This document shows positions 42,964 through 52,010 of a stretch of 64,000 bases of DNA, piece after piece. Every line of letters starts with the position of its first letter. Within the stretch, counting starts at the first letter, position 1. A program made the translations under genes and the position numbers. The stretch is from an uncultured Rhodospirillaceae bacterium (lineage in GTDB: Bacteria; Pseudomonadota; Alphaproteobacteria; Azospirillales; Azospirillaceae): NCBI GenBank assembly GCA_937927415.1, contig CALBDS010000042.1, forward strand, positions 62,001 to 126,000, read 5' to 3'. Below the pieces are notes generated by a model. It was not told where the DNA came from, searched no databases, and saw only the letters and a program-made list of their open reading frames with translations.

Positions 42964-43992
42964 ATGTCCGTATCACGTCGCAATTTCCTGAAACGGGCGG
43001 TCAAGGGCAGTGCTGCAGCGGCAGCGGCGGCCTGCACCACCGTGGCCGGCAGCCCGCAGCCGGCCAACGCGCTCCAGCGCGAGCCGAAGCCGCTGGCGCC
43101 CGAGGCCGTGGGCCTGCTCTACGACAGCACCCTGTGCATCGGCTGCAAGGCCTGCATGAGCGCCTGCAAAGAGGCGAACCACATGCCGCAGGAGGTCGGA
43201 CCCGATCAGCCGTGGAACGACACCCGCCAGTGGGACACCCCGGTGGAGTTGTCGGCCAAGACGCTGAACGTCATCAAGGTCTTCACCGACGGCAACGCCA
43301 CGCAGAAGGATCATGAAAAGGACGGCTTCGCCTTCCTCAAGCGCCAGTGCCTGCACTGCGCCGATCCGTCGTGCGTATCGGTGTGCCCGGTGTCGGCGAT
43401 GACCAAGGACAAGACGTCCGGCATCGTCAGCCACAACCCCGACGCCTGCATCGGCTGCCGTTACTGCGTGCTGTCCTGCCCGTTCGGGGTGCCGAAGTAC
43501 GACTACAACGACGCCTTCGGCCAGATCCACAAGTGCCAGCTCTGCAAGCACAGGCTGGCGGAAAACCAGCTTCCCGGCTGTGCCGATGTGTGCCCGACGG
43601 GGGCCACCCTGTTCGGCCGGACCCCGGACCTGCTGGCGGAGGCCAAGCGCCGCACCGCGCTCAAGCCCGGTGAATACGCCCACTATCCCCGCGGCGACAT
43701 CAACGGCACGGTTGGCGGCGCCCGCGACGGCCATGAGAAGCGGGTCGAGGTGGCGTACCAGTCCCACATCTACGGCGAACGGGAACTGGGTGGCACGCAA
43801 TGCCTGTCGGTGTCGGCGGTGCCGTTCGACAAGCTGAACCTGCCGACCAACGTGCCGGATTACGGCTACCCCACCCTGTCGGAAGGCATCCAGCACACGC
43901 TGTACGCCGGCATGGTCGGGCCGGCGGCGGTGCTGGGCGGGCTGGTCTATCTGGCCCACCGCAACACCAAAGACCAACACGATCCGGATTGA
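42964..43992 (+). CDS. hybA: Hydrogenase iron-sulfur electron carrier HybA
   Basis: Periplasmic ferredoxin-like subunit that passes electrons from HybO to HybB. It has a Tat signal SRRNFLKRAV at residues 4-13 and four cysteine groups for 4Fe-4S clusters: LCIGCKACMSAC, QCLHCADPSCVSVCP, ACIGCRYCVLSCPFG and KCQLCKHR with GCADVCPTGA. A C-terminal hydrophobic helix (about 310-330) is present, as in E. coli HybA. Length 342 aa. It starts 7 bases after hybO. Confidence 0.94.
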   Translation: MSVSRRNFLKRAVKGSAAAAAAACTTVAGSPQPANALQREPKPLAPEAVGLLYDSTLCIGCKACMSACKEANHMPQEVGPDQPWNDTRQWDTPVELSAKTLNVIKVFTDGNATQKDHEKDGFAFLKRQCLHCADPSCVSVCPVSAMTKDKTSGIVSHNPDACIGCRYCVLSCPFGVPKYDYNDAFGQIHKCQLCKHRLAENQLPGCADVCPTGATLFGRTPDLLAEAKRRTALKPGEYAHYPRGDINGTVGGARDGHEKRVEVAYQSHIYGERELGGTQCLSVSAVPFDKLNLPTNVPDYGYPTLSEGIQHTLYAGMVGPAAVLGGLVYLAHRNTKDQHDPD

Positions 43993-44005
43993 GGGGGGAA
44001 CCGTC

Positions 44006-45187
44006 ATGACCTCATTGGTATCCCATGACGCGGCCCCGTCCGCCCAACCGGCGCACGCGCCGGTCGGCGGCCGCCTTGTCACGGTGCCGTTTCTGATCGC
44101 GCTGGCCTTTGTCGCCATCGCGGGCTTCATCCTGGTTCAGCGTTTCGCCCACGGCATCGGCGCCGTCAGCAACCTGTCCGACGGTTATCCCTGGGGGATC
44201 TGGGTGGCCATCGACGTCGTGATCGGCTCGGCCTTCGGCTGCGCCGGCTATGTGATGGCGTTGCTGGTCTATATCCTGAACCGCGGCGAATACCACGCCA
44301 TGGTCCGCCCGGCGGTGATGGCCAGCCTGTTCGGCTATGGTCTGGCCGGTGCGGCGGTGCTGGTCGATCTCGGCCGGTACTGGAACTTCTACCACATGAT
44401 GATGCCGTCCTACGCCCAGCCCAATTCGGTGATGCTGGAAGTGGGCCTGTGCGTCGCCACCTACACCATCGTCCTCATCATCGAATTCGCGCCCGCCTTT
44501 CTGGAGCGGTTCGGGATGGACAACGCCCGGCACAAGCTGTCGAAAGTCCTGTTCTTCTTCATCGCGTTGGGCGTTCTGCTGCCCACCATGCATCAGTCGT
44601 CGCTGGGCACCATGATGGTGATCCTGGGGCACAAGCTGTCGCCGCTGTGGCAGACCCAGATGCTGCCGGTGTTCTTCCTGACCTCCGCGGTTCTGATGGG
44701 CTTTGCCATCGTGGTGTGGGAATCGGTGCTGTCGGCGCTGGGTTTCCGCCGCATCATGGAAACGGCGGAACTGGCCAGGCTGTCGGGGCTGATGGTCTAC
44801 ACCGGGTTGGCCTTCGTCGTGCTGCGCTTCGTCGATCTGGCGGTCCGCGGGCAGTTGGGTGCGGTGTTCGGGGCGCACGGGGCTGTCATGTTCTGGGTGG
44901 AAACCCTGCTGATGATCGGCGGCATCGTCATGATCCTGCCGGTTGCCAGCCGCCGCCGGGGCAAGGCGCTGTTCGTGTCCTCGTCGCTGTTCCTGGCCGG
45001 GGGGATCATCTACCGCCTGAACGTCTACATCGTCGGGCTGATCCCGGCGGTGGGGCCGTGGAGCTATTTCCCGTCGCTTTCCGAAATTCTCATCACCGTC
45101 GGCATCTTCTCGCTCGAAGTGGTCCTGTACCTCGTCTTCGTGAAGAAGCTCCCCGTCATGCACGCCGTCAGCACCAAACACGGCTGA
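44006..45187 (+). CDS. hybB: Hydrogenase membrane subunit HybB (NrfD family)
   Basis: Integral membrane protein that feeds electrons from HybA into the quinone pool. The 393-aa sequence has about ten hydrophobic segments of the NrfD/PsrC type; SDGYPWGIWVAIDVVIGSAFGC near the first helices (split as SDGYPWGIWVAID and VVIGSAFGC) and LLPTMHQSSLG are typical for HybB. Unlike HyaC-type subunits it does not show a b-haem four-helix pattern. It lies between hybA and hybC as in the E. coli hyb operon. Confidence 0.93.
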   Translation: MTSLVSHDAAPSAQPAHAPVGGRLVTVPFLIALAFVAIAGFILVQRFAHGIGAVSNLSDGYPWGIWVAIDVVIGSAFGCAGYVMALLVYILNRGEYHAMVRPAVMASLFGYGLAGAAVLVDLGRYWNFYHMMMPSYAQPNSVMLEVGLCVATYTIVLIIEFAPAFLERFGMDNARHKLSKVLFFFIALGVLLPTMHQSSLGTMMVILGHKLSPLWQTQMLPVFFLTSAVLMGFAIVVWESVLSALGFRRIMETAELARLSGLMVYTGLAFVVLRFVDLAVRGQLGAVFGAHGAVMFWVETLLMIGGIVMILPVASRRRGKALFVSSSLFLAGGIIYRLNVYIVGLIPAVGPWSYFPSLSEILITVGIFSLEVVLYLVFVKKLPVMHAVSTKHG

Positions 45188-45205
45188 CTCTAGGAGGATT
45201 TACCC

Positions 45206-46912
45206 GTGGTTCAGCGTATTGTTGTTGACCCGATCACCCGTATCGAAGGCCATCTGCGGGTCGATTGCGATGTGGACGGCGGCAAGGTGACCAAGGCCTG
45301 GGCGTCGGGCCAGATGTGGCGCGGGATCGAGCTGATCCTGCAGGGCAAGGATCCGCGGGATGCCTGGGTGTTCGCCCAGCGCATTTGCGGCGTGTGCACC
45401 ACCGTGCACGCGATCACCTCCGTCCGCGCGGTGGAAAACGCGCTGAAGATGGAAGTGCCGCTGAACGCCCAGTACATCCGCAACATCATCCAGGGGGCGC
45501 ATGCGGTCCACGACCACATCGTCCATTTCTATCACCTGTCGGCCATCGACTTCGTGGACATCGTGTCGGCGCTGAAGGCCGACCCGGTGGCGACCTCGAA
45601 GCTGGCGCAGTCGCTGTCCGACTGGAAGATGAACAGTGTCGGTGATTTCGTCACCGCACAGAAGAAGCTGGGCGCCTTCGTCAATTCCGGCCAGTTGGGC
45701 ATCTTCGGCTCGGGCTATTGGGGCCATCCGGCCATGAAGCTGCCGCCGGAAGTGAACCTGCTGGCCGCCACCCACTATCTCCAGGCCATCGAATTCCAGC
45801 GCCGGATGAACAAGGTGGTGGCGATCCTGGGGTCGAAGACGCCGCACATCCAGAACATGGCGGTGGGTGGGGTCGCCAACCCCATCAACTTCGACAGCCA
45901 GTCCACCCTGACCCTGGAAAAGCTGCACTACATCAAGCAACTGATCGACGAGGTGGGCGAGTTCGTCCAGCAGGTCTACATCCCCGACGTCTGTGCCATC
46001 GGCGCGTTCTACGCCGACTGGACCCAGATCGGCCGCGGCGTGGTCAATTACCTCGCCTGCCCCGACATGCCGGTGGACACCAAGGGCGAAAAGCTGTCGC
46101 TGCCGGGCGGCTTCATCAAGGGTGCCGATCTGGTGGGCGGCTTCAACCCGATCAAGACCTTCAACGATGCCTATTTCGAAAAGGGCGTGAAGGAAAGCGT
46201 CAAGCATTCCTGGTATCAGGGCGGCAAGGGTGCACTGCACCCCTATGACGGCGAAACCATCCCGCAGTACACCGACTGGTCGGACGACGGGAAATATTCG
46301 TGGATCAAGTCGCCGACCTTCTATGACAACCGTGCCCAGGTGGGGCCGCTGGCGAATGTGCTGTGCATGTTCGCCGCCGGCCACGAGCCGACCGTCCGCT
46401 GGACCACGGCGGCGCTGAACACCATCGCCATGCACCTGAAGACCCCGGTCGGGCCGGACATCCTGCATTCCACCATTGGCCGTCACGCCGCCCGCGCCGT
46501 CCGCGCCGCGGTGCTGCACGAGGAGGTGGGCAAGCAGTGGACCCTGCTGATGGAGAATCTGGGCAAGGGTGACTTCGCCACCTACAACAAGCCCGTGTTC
46601 CCCAAGGGCGAGATCCGCGGCTTCGGCTTCCACGAGGCGCCGCGCGGCATCCTGTCCCACTGGGTGGTCATCGAGAACGGTAAGATCAAGAACTATCAGG
46701 CCGTGGTGCCCACCACCTGGAACGCCGGTCCCCGCGACGAGGGCGAGCAGATGTCGGCCTATGAATCGGCCCTGCTCGACACGCCGGTGGCCGATCCCGA
46801 AAAGCCGCTGGAGGTCATCCGCACGGTTCATTCCTTTGACCCGTGCCTGGCCTGCGCCGTGCATCTGACCGACACCGAATCCCGGTCCAGCTATCAGGTG
46901 AAGGTGGTGTGA
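45206..46912 (+). CDS. hybC: [NiFe] hydrogenase large subunit HybC
   Basis: Carries the NiFe(CN)2CO active site and splits hydrogen. The N-terminal nickel ligands are in RICGVC (Cys 61 and 64) and the C-terminal ones in DPCLACAVH (Cys 547 and 550). The last 15 residues after His 553 are the peptide removed by the maturation protease, the same length as in E. coli HybC. It has no export signal and travels with HybO. Start GTG 45206 has AGGAGGA 8 bases upstream. 568 aa. Confidence 0.96.
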   Translation: MVQRIVVDPITRIEGHLRVDCDVDGGKVTKAWASGQMWRGIELILQGKDPRDAWVFAQRICGVCTTVHAITSVRAVENALKMEVPLNAQYIRNIIQGAHAVHDHIVHFYHLSAIDFVDIVSALKADPVATSKLAQSLSDWKMNSVGDFVTAQKKLGAFVNSGQLGIFGSGYWGHPAMKLPPEVNLLAATHYLQAIEFQRRMNKVVAILGSKTPHIQNMAVGGVANPINFDSQSTLTLEKLHYIKQLIDEVGEFVQQVYIPDVCAIGAFYADWTQIGRGVVNYLACPDMPVDTKGEKLSLPGGFIKGADLVGGFNPIKTFNDAYFEKGVKESVKHSWYQGGKGALHPYDGETIPQYTDWSDDGKYSWIKSPTFYDNRAQVGPLANVLCMFAAGHEPTVRWTTAALNTIAMHLKTPVGPDILHSTIGRHAARAVRAAVLHEEVGKQWTLLMENLGKGDFATYNKPVFPKGEIRGFGFHEAPRGILSHWVVIENGKIKNYQAVVPTTWNAGPRDEGEQMSAYESALLDTPVADPEKPLEVIRTVHSFDPCLACAVHLTDTESRSSYQVKVV

Positions 46913-46924
46913 CGACGGTCCCCT

Positions 46925-46947
46925 GCCCCATCCCGTGCTGATGGGGC
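46925..46947 (+). other. Hairpin just after hybC
   Basis: GCCCCAT (46925-46931) pairs with ATGGGGC (46941-46947), loop 9 bases. No T-run follows. It is the first of two hairpins between hybC and hybD and may stabilise the upstream mRNA. Confidence 0.45.
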
Positions 46948-46970
46948 GGGGAATTCCGTGTACTCTTCTC

Positions 46971-47006
46971 AGGCCCTCTTCTTCGATCGGGGAAGAGGGC
47001 CTTTTT
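46971..47006 (+). terminator. Terminator-like hairpin inside the hyb operon
   Basis: AGGCCCTCTTC (46971-46981) pairs perfectly with GAAGAGGGCCT (46992-47002) and is followed by TTTTCGTCTT. It looks like a rho-independent terminator but sits between hybC and its protease gene hybD, so it should lower hybD expression relative to the structural subunits. Confidence 0.7.
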
Positions 47007-47041
47007 CGTCTTCGCGTTTTTGTCTTCAGGGAGTTGGTTTC

Positions 47042-47524
47042 ATGTCCATCCTGGTCCTCGGCCTCGGCAACATCCTCCTGTCCGACGAAGGGGTCGGCGT
47101 GCGCGCGGTGGAGGCGTTTCAGGCCCGATGGACGGTGCCGGACGGCGTTGACGTGGTGGACGGCGGCACCTGCGGCATGGACATGCTGGACATCATCGCG
47201 TCCCACGACACCATGATCGTGGTGGATGCGGTCAAGACCGGCGCCCCGGTGGGAACGGTGGTGAAGATCACCGGACCGGACGTGCCGGTGTTTTTCCGCG
47301 GGCGGCTGTCGCCGCACCAGCTTGGGCTGTCGGACCTGCTGGCCACCCTGACCCTGACCGGCGAGGCGCCGGGGTACGTGTCGGTGATCGGCTGCGTGCC
47401 GGCATCCATGGAAACTTCGCTGGAGATGACGCCGGGCATCGCGGCGCGAATCCCCGCCATGGTGGATCTTTTGGTGGAGGAATTGCGGTCGCTGGGGGTT
47501 ACGGTGGAACCCAAGGCGCCCTGA
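47042..47524 (+). CDS. hybD: Hydrogenase maturation protease HybD
   Basis: Endopeptidase that removes the C-terminal peptide of HybC after nickel insertion. The N-terminus ILVLGLGNILLSDEGVGVRAVE has the conserved Gly-rich loop and the nickel-sensing Glu, and DGGTCGMDMLD follows; VDAVKTG and a C-terminal His region (SPHQLGL) complete the pattern. 160 aa. The start is ATG 47042 with AGGGAG upstream. No hypABCDEF or other hyb accessory genes are in the window, so they must lie elsewhere. Confidence 0.93.
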   Translation: MSILVLGLGNILLSDEGVGVRAVEAFQARWTVPDGVDVVDGGTCGMDMLDIIASHDTMIVVDAVKTGAPVGTVVKITGPDVPVFFRGRLSPHQLGLSDLLATLTLTGEAPGYVSVIGCVPASMETSLEMTPGIAARIPAMVDLLVEELRSLGVTVEPKAP

Positions 47525-47624
47525 CACGGGATCGCCCTTTCCAATTCCCTTGGTTTGGTTCAGAAAGGGGGGCGCGCCCTGTCGGAAAGACATGGCATAT
47601 GACATATATTCCGGGAGAAATACT

Positions 47625-48734
47625 ATGCGTCTCACCGCCATTTCCTTTGTCAGCGCCGCGGCGCTGCTGGCCGGTCTTGGCACGGCGCAGGCGGACATCG
47701 TGATCGGCCTGGGCACGGCGACCACCGGCCCGGTGGCAGCACTGGGCGAGCAGTCGGTGTACGGCGCCAAGCAGGCGGTTGCGGACATCAACGCAAAGGG
47801 CGGCGTGCTGGGCCAGAAGCTGGTGCTGAAGGTCAGTGACGATGCATGCGACCCGCGTCAGGCGGTTGCCGTCGCCAACCGTTTCGTCAGCGACAAGGTG
47901 GCGGCGGTGGTCGGCCATCTGTGCTCCGGCTCCAGCATCCCGGCAGCGGATGTCTATCAGGAAGAAGGTGTGGTGATGGTCACCCCGACCGCCACCAACC
48001 CGCTGCTGACCTCCAAGGGCTACCCGAACATCTTCCGCGTCTGCGGCCGTGACGACCAGCAGGGCGTGGTGGCCGGGAATTATCTGGCCCAGGCGTTCAA
48101 GGGCAAGAACATCGCCGTGCTGGACGACAAGCAGGCCTATGGCAAGGGTCTGGCCGACGTGGTGGCCCAGACGCTGGAAAAGGCCGGCGCCAAGGTGGCC
48201 TATCGCACCTCGGTCACGGCGGGCGAGCGTGACTTCTCCGCCCTCATCACCAGCCTGAAGGACAAGGCGGTGGATGCCGTCTATTACGGCGGCTACCATC
48301 CCGAACTGGGCCTGATCGTGCGCCAGGCGCGTGAGCAGGGCCTGAATTTTCAGTTCATCGCCGGCGACGGGCTGAACAATCAGGAATACTGGGCCATCAC
48401 GGGCGCCGCCGGCGAAGGCACGCTGTACACCGACAGCCCGTCGGCGGCCAGCGATCCCAAGGCGCAGGAACTGATCGCCTCCTTCAAGGCCGCCGGCCTG
48501 CCGGAGCCGGGCAACTTCGCCTTCTACAGCTACGCCGCGGTCCAGACCATCGCCCAGGGCCTGGAAAAGGCCGGCAGCGCCGACAGCCAGAAGCTGGCCG
48601 CCGCTCTGCACAAGGGCACCTATGACACCGTGGTCGGTCCGGTTGAGTTCGACGCCAAAGGCGACGTGACCAAGCCGGCCTATGTCCTGTACGTCTGGAA
48701 GAACGGCAAGCCGGAAATGACGGCGGCAAAGTAA
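47625..48734 (+). CDS. Branched-chain amino-acid ABC transporter binding protein (LivJ/LivK-like)
   Basis: Periplasmic type I binding protein. A signal peptide covers about residues 1-22 (ending GTAQA); the mature protein begins DIVIGLGTATTGPVAALGEQ and has CDPRQAVAVANRFVSD, a typical Liv pattern with the conserved Cys pair region (DDACDPRQ and GHLCSGSS). 369 aa. GGGAGAAA precedes ATG 47625. No permease or ATPase genes lie nearby, so it is an orphan. The ligand may be Leu/Ile/Val or another amide; it cannot be decided here. Confidence 0.88.
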   Translation: MRLTAISFVSAAALLAGLGTAQADIVIGLGTATTGPVAALGEQSVYGAKQAVADINAKGGVLGQKLVLKVSDDACDPRQAVAVANRFVSDKVAAVVGHLCSGSSIPAADVYQEEGVVMVTPTATNPLLTSKGYPNIFRVCGRDDQQGVVAGNYLAQAFKGKNIAVLDDKQAYGKGLADVVAQTLEKAGAKVAYRTSVTAGERDFSALITSLKDKAVDAVYYGGYHPELGLIVRQAREQGLNFQFIAGDGLNNQEYWAITGAAGEGTLYTDSPSAASDPKAQELIASFKAAGLPEPGNFAFYSYAAVQTIAQGLEKAGSADSQKLAAALHKGTYDTVVGPVEFDAKGDVTKPAYVLYVWKNGKPEMTAAK

Positions 48735-48792
48735 TCAGAGCCGCATGGATCAGGCGGGGCGGCTTTCAGCCGCTCCGTCGGGCTGCCGCTGG

Positions 48793-49371
48793 TCAATCCA
48801 ACGTCCAGCGGGTCATGCGGGGGTAAGGCTCCAGATCATTGTGTTCGAGCAAGGCAAAGACGCCTGAAAACCCGGTCATTCCGGCCCGGGCCAAAGCCAT
48901 CTGACCGTGATGGGTTCCCCGCTCCAGCCACGCCAGCATCGGATGCGTTCCGTCGTACTGGTGGTGTTTGTAGGAACCGGGAAAGAAAATGCATTCCGGC
49001 GGGATCCCAAGATGCTGGGCCACGGCATAGGACCAGGCTTGGGACATGAACTCGCCCATTTGGGCCGCCCATGCCAGATGGGGATTGGCGGAACCATCCG
49101 GCTCCGTCTCTTCCGCCAGCAGGGTTTCGATATCCTTTTGCAGATCGGTCCCCAACCGCGGCCAGTAGCGCCGCGGCACGACGATGATATGCCCGGCCTC
49201 GTGCAGAAGATCTCCCGAGCCGACAAGCGTATCGGGGTCGATGTGAATGGCCCCCTCACGAATGTTGATGCCCGGCAGAAAGCCGCCGTGCGCACCCTCG
49301 CCATACTCGACCCCCATGCCGATACCGCGCAGGAAAGTCACGATGGGTTCCAGCGCCTCCGGGTGATACAT
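48793..49371 (-). CDS. Putative zinc-binding protein with HExxH motif, unknown
   Basis: I do not recognise the family. The 192-aa protein has HEAGH at residues 57-61 in the context DLLHEAGHIIVVP, the usual helix form of zinc peptidases, after IHIDPDTLVGSGD. Later parts have WAAQMGEFMSQAWSYA and many Trp/His residues (SYKHHQYDG). There is no signal peptide, so it is likely cytoplasmic. GGAGAGAG precedes ATG 49371 by about 5 bases. It is convergent with the binding-protein gene and isolated from other operons. Peptidase activity is inference from the motif. Confidence 0.65.
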   Translation of the reverse strand: MYHPEALEPIVTFLRGIGMGVEYGEGAHGGFLPGINIREGAIHIDPDTLVGSGDLLHEAGHIIVVPRRYWPRLGTDLQKDIETLLAEETEPDGSANPHLAWAAQMGEFMSQAWSYAVAQHLGIPPECIFFPGSYKHHQYDGTHPMLAWLERGTHHGQMALARAGMTGFSGVFALLEHNDLEPYPRMTRWTLD

Positions 49372-49770
49372 CCGCTCTCTCCATACCCATGGAACAACGC
49401 GGGGATCATCCCGTAAGGCACGAATACAATCAATACGAAGTTTATGGTTTTACGATTCACGCATACGTTTGCATGCCGTTGTGATCGACCGTCCGTTCCG
49501 TGCTTCAGCATCAGCCCGCACACATCGCCTTGCCATGGAAACAACCTCTTTCATCGCTTGAAAACAGCGGCATGGCTGGTGCGAATCCGACCGGATCGTG
49601 TTGTGGGCGTGTCCTCCTGCGGGGTAACTCAAGCCAAATGGCCGCCGAGAAAATCGGCGCGGTTCACCGTCGGAAGCGGACGTTGTTTTCTGACCTGCGA
49701 CAGAGGCTTTCATGGTACTCATGGAGGTTGCGGATGAAAAACCTCCTCTTGGTTGATGCCGCGGCACATC
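49372..49770. other. 399-base region without a recognisable gene
   Basis: The region has visibly lower GC than the surroundings, especially around 49430-49490. Frames in it are open for up to about 140 codons but look unlike any protein I know and lack ribosome sites. It probably holds the promoters of the two divergent genes on either side. No hairpin with a T-run or known operator was found. Confidence 0.5.
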
Positions 49771-50442
49771 ATGAAAAAAGTTGTCCGTGCCATGTCCTTG
49801 ATGCCTTTGAAGCGCCGAGAACTTCTGAGCGGGTGTGGTGTGCTGGTGCTGATGCCGGCCTTCGCCCTGGCACAGCCATCGGCCGCACGCCGGCTGTTCC
49901 TACGCAACGAGCATACGGGCGAAACCTTTAATGGGCCGTACCGTGATGTGTCCGGCCCCCTTCCCGACGCCATGGCGGATTTGGGGACATTTCTGCGCGA
50001 CCACCGCGCCAACAAAATCGGTCCGGTGGATGTGGGAACCCTCGACTTCCTGGCCGATATCATGGAAGCCACCGGACAGAGCAAGGCAACCGTGCTCTCC
50101 GCCTTCCGTACGCCCGAGACGAACGCCCTGCTGGCGAGCAAGGGCCTTGGGGTGGCCGAACACAGCCAGCACCTTCTGGGTAAGGCGCTGGATGTCACCT
50201 TCCCCGCACGTCTGACCGAAGCACACCGTCAAGCTCTTGATCTGAAACGCGGCGGTGTGGGGTGGTATCCGAAATCCTTTTTCCTGCACATCGACACAGG
50301 GCCGGTGCGGAATTGGGAGATGTTTGGGGGGCACTTGGATAACCTTTTCGCCCCAGGCGTAAAAGGTCGCTTGCGGACGGTCGCCGACCGCATGAAACTC
50401 CACCGCGCGATTGCCCGCCGGCGGTTGTCTGCCGGCCGCTGA
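49771..50442 (+). CDS. DUF882 (YcbK-like) exported peptidase-fold protein
   Basis: Exported protein of the DUF882/peptidase M15 group, which act on or bind cell-wall peptides. A Tat-like signal KRRELLSGCGVLVLMPAFALA lies at about residues 14-35 (written as KRRELLSG and CGVLVLMPAFALA). The mature part has LFLRNEHTGETF, FRTPETNALL, the zinc-site form EHSQHLLGKALDV and GVGWYPKSFFLHIDTGPVRNW, with the His and Asp residues expected for M15 metal binding. The start is uncertain (49756, 49771 and 49792 are all ATG). 223 aa from 49771. Confidence 0.82.
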   Translation: MKKVVRAMSLMPLKRRELLSGCGVLVLMPAFALAQPSAARRLFLRNEHTGETFNGPYRDVSGPLPDAMADLGTFLRDHRANKIGPVDVGTLDFLADIMEATGQSKATVLSAFRTPETNALLASKGLGVAEHSQHLLGKALDVTFPARLTEAHRQALDLKRGGVGWYPKSFFLHIDTGPVRNWEMFGGHLDNLFAPGVKGRLRTVADRMKLHRAIARRRLSAGR

Positions 50443-50685
50443 TCGGTTGAGGGGTGACCTTGTCCCCGTGCAACGCCACCACCCATTGAGGTGATGTGGT
50501 GGACGGCCCTTTCACCAGATGCCGGTGAACAGCGTTGACCGTCGAAGAAACCATGTGTGGACGGCCCTCTCGGCGCAAGAGGCGAATTCGTGTTGACGGT
50601 TGGTCGGGTGCATCCATGTGTCCGGCCTGTCGTCGCGACCTCTGGTCGCTGGCCTTGATGACGTCCGCGGATCAACGCCCAAATC
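50443..50685. other. Gene-less stretch before the insertion sequence
   Basis: No gene seen. The motif GTGGACGGCCCT occurs twice (near 50499 and 50555), each followed by further partly similar bases, and TTGACCGTCGAAG/TTGACGGTTGG-like segments recur. It may be the remains of a repeat or of an older mobile element; I cannot identify it. Confidence 0.35.
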
Positions 50686-50716
50686 GGGACTATCCGGAAT
50701 TTCGTGCTCGGCGGGG
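50686..50716. repeat. Left terminal inverted repeat of the IS256-family element
   Basis: 31 bases, exact inverse of 51980-52010. The match stops sharply at both outer and inner edges, which fixes the ends of the element. Confidence 0.9.
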
Positions 50717-50728
50717 CGGATTTCATTT

Positions 50729-51952
50729 TCAGGCGTTCATCGCCTTTGCGAAGCGCTCGCCGAAGATGACGGCCATCTGGGCCTTGGCGGCCGTCCATTC
50801 CCGCGGCGGCATCTTCCAGTCTTTCTCGGCGTGGTTCAAGACGAGAAACAGGAGCTTCAGGGCGGCCTCATCATTGGGGAAATGTCCCCTGGCCCGCACC
50901 GCCCGGCGCAGCTTCGAGTTCAAGGCCTCGATGGCGTTGGTGGTGTAGAGGATACGCCGGACCTCGCGGGGGAAGGCGAAGAAGGGAATGACCTCCTGCC
51001 ACGCCCGCCGCCACGCCTTGCCGATGGCCGCGTACTTTTTCACCCCAAGGGCCGTCTTCGAAGGCGCTCAGGGCCACACCTCGGCGGCCTTGTCATCGAC
51101 GGCGTCGTAGACCGTCTTCAGCGCGGCGGCGATGGCTTTGCGGTCCTTCCAGGATGCGAACTCCATGCTGTGGCGCAACAGGTGGACGATGCAGGTCTGG
51201 ACGATCGTCTCAGGATAGGCGGCGGCGATCGCCTCGGGAAAGCCCTTCAGCCCATCAACCACAGCCAGCAGGATGTCCTCGACACCCCGGTTCTTCAATT
51301 CGTTCAGGACACGCAGCCAGAACTTGGCGCCTTCATTCTGTTCGATCCACAGGCCCAGCACCTCCTTGGCGCCGTCGGCCCGCACGCCGATGGCCACATG
51401 GATGGCCTTGTTGCGCACCAGGCCTTCGTCGCGGATCTTGACCCGGATGGCATCCAGAAAAACCAGCGGGTAGATTGCTTCCAGGGGCCGGTTCTGCCAC
51501 GTCGTCACCTCCTCGATCACCGCGTCCGTCACCGTGGAGATCAGGTCGGCCGAAACCTCGATGCCATAGAGCTCCCGCAGGTGCCCGGTGATCTCCCGCG
51601 TCGACATGCCCCGCGCGTACATCGAGATGATCTGCTCGTCGAAGCCGGGAAACCGCCGCTGGTACTTGGCGATCAGCGCCGGATCGAACGTTCCCGTCCG
51701 GTCGCGTGGTATGGACAGCTCCATCGACCCACCCTCGGTCAGCACCGTCTTGCGACCGTAGCCGTTGCGACGGTTGCCGCTCTCGTCACCGGCCAGGTGA
51801 TGATCCAGCTCTGCCTTCAACGCCCGCTCCGTCAGCGCCTTCTTCAACTGGTCGAGCAAGCCGTTCGGATCGAATGCCGTCTTGGCGTCAGCACCTGCCA
51901 GCAGTTGGTCGAGGATCGCGTCCGGGATAACGCGCTCTTTGCGTCGTGCCAT
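50729..51952 (-). pseudogene. IS256-family (Mutator type) transposase, frame-disrupted
   Basis: The first 294 codons (from ATG 51952) carry a clear IS256-type N-terminal domain and catalytic core: GLLDQLKKALTERAL, SIPRDRTGTFDP, YARGMSTREITGHLRE, LVFLDAIRVKI and AVVDGLKGFPEAI, with the DDE residues expected in the last two. The frame then hits TGA at 51068-51070. The next family segment ALSAFEDGPWG is in another frame, and from about 51040 the original frame resumes with KYAAIGKAWRRAWQEVIPFF and YTTNAIEALNSKLR to the stop at 50729. Two compensating frameshifts about 30 bases apart, one in an A5 run, explain this. Confidence 0.82.
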
Positions 51953-51979
51953 TCAGGGTCTCCTTCTGCTTCAGGATAA

Positions 51980-52010
51980 CCCCGCCGAGCACGAAATTCC
52001 GGATAGTCCC
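51980..52010. repeat. Right terminal inverted repeat of the IS256-family element
   Basis: 31 bases, exact inverse of 50686-50716, 27 bases before the transposase start codon on the minus strand. Confidence 0.9.

Larger units (their letters stand above)
50686..52010. mobile_element. IS256-family insertion sequence, 1325 bases, degenerate transposase
   Basis: The element is bounded by perfect 31-bp terminal inverted repeats at 50686-50716 and 51980-52010; each end starts GGGACTATCCGGAATTTCG reading inward. Size and a single Mutator-type transposase fit the IS256 family. No target duplication is visible: the flanks CCCAAATC (left) and TCCAACAG (right) differ. It lies 140 bases from the 3' end of tRNA-Arg. 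Confidence 0.88.

Noticed and set aside
49450..49931. Open frames in the gap between the HExxH gene and the DUF882 gene
   Set aside because: No ribosome site, no family resemblance, and they overlap the better supported DUF882 frame.
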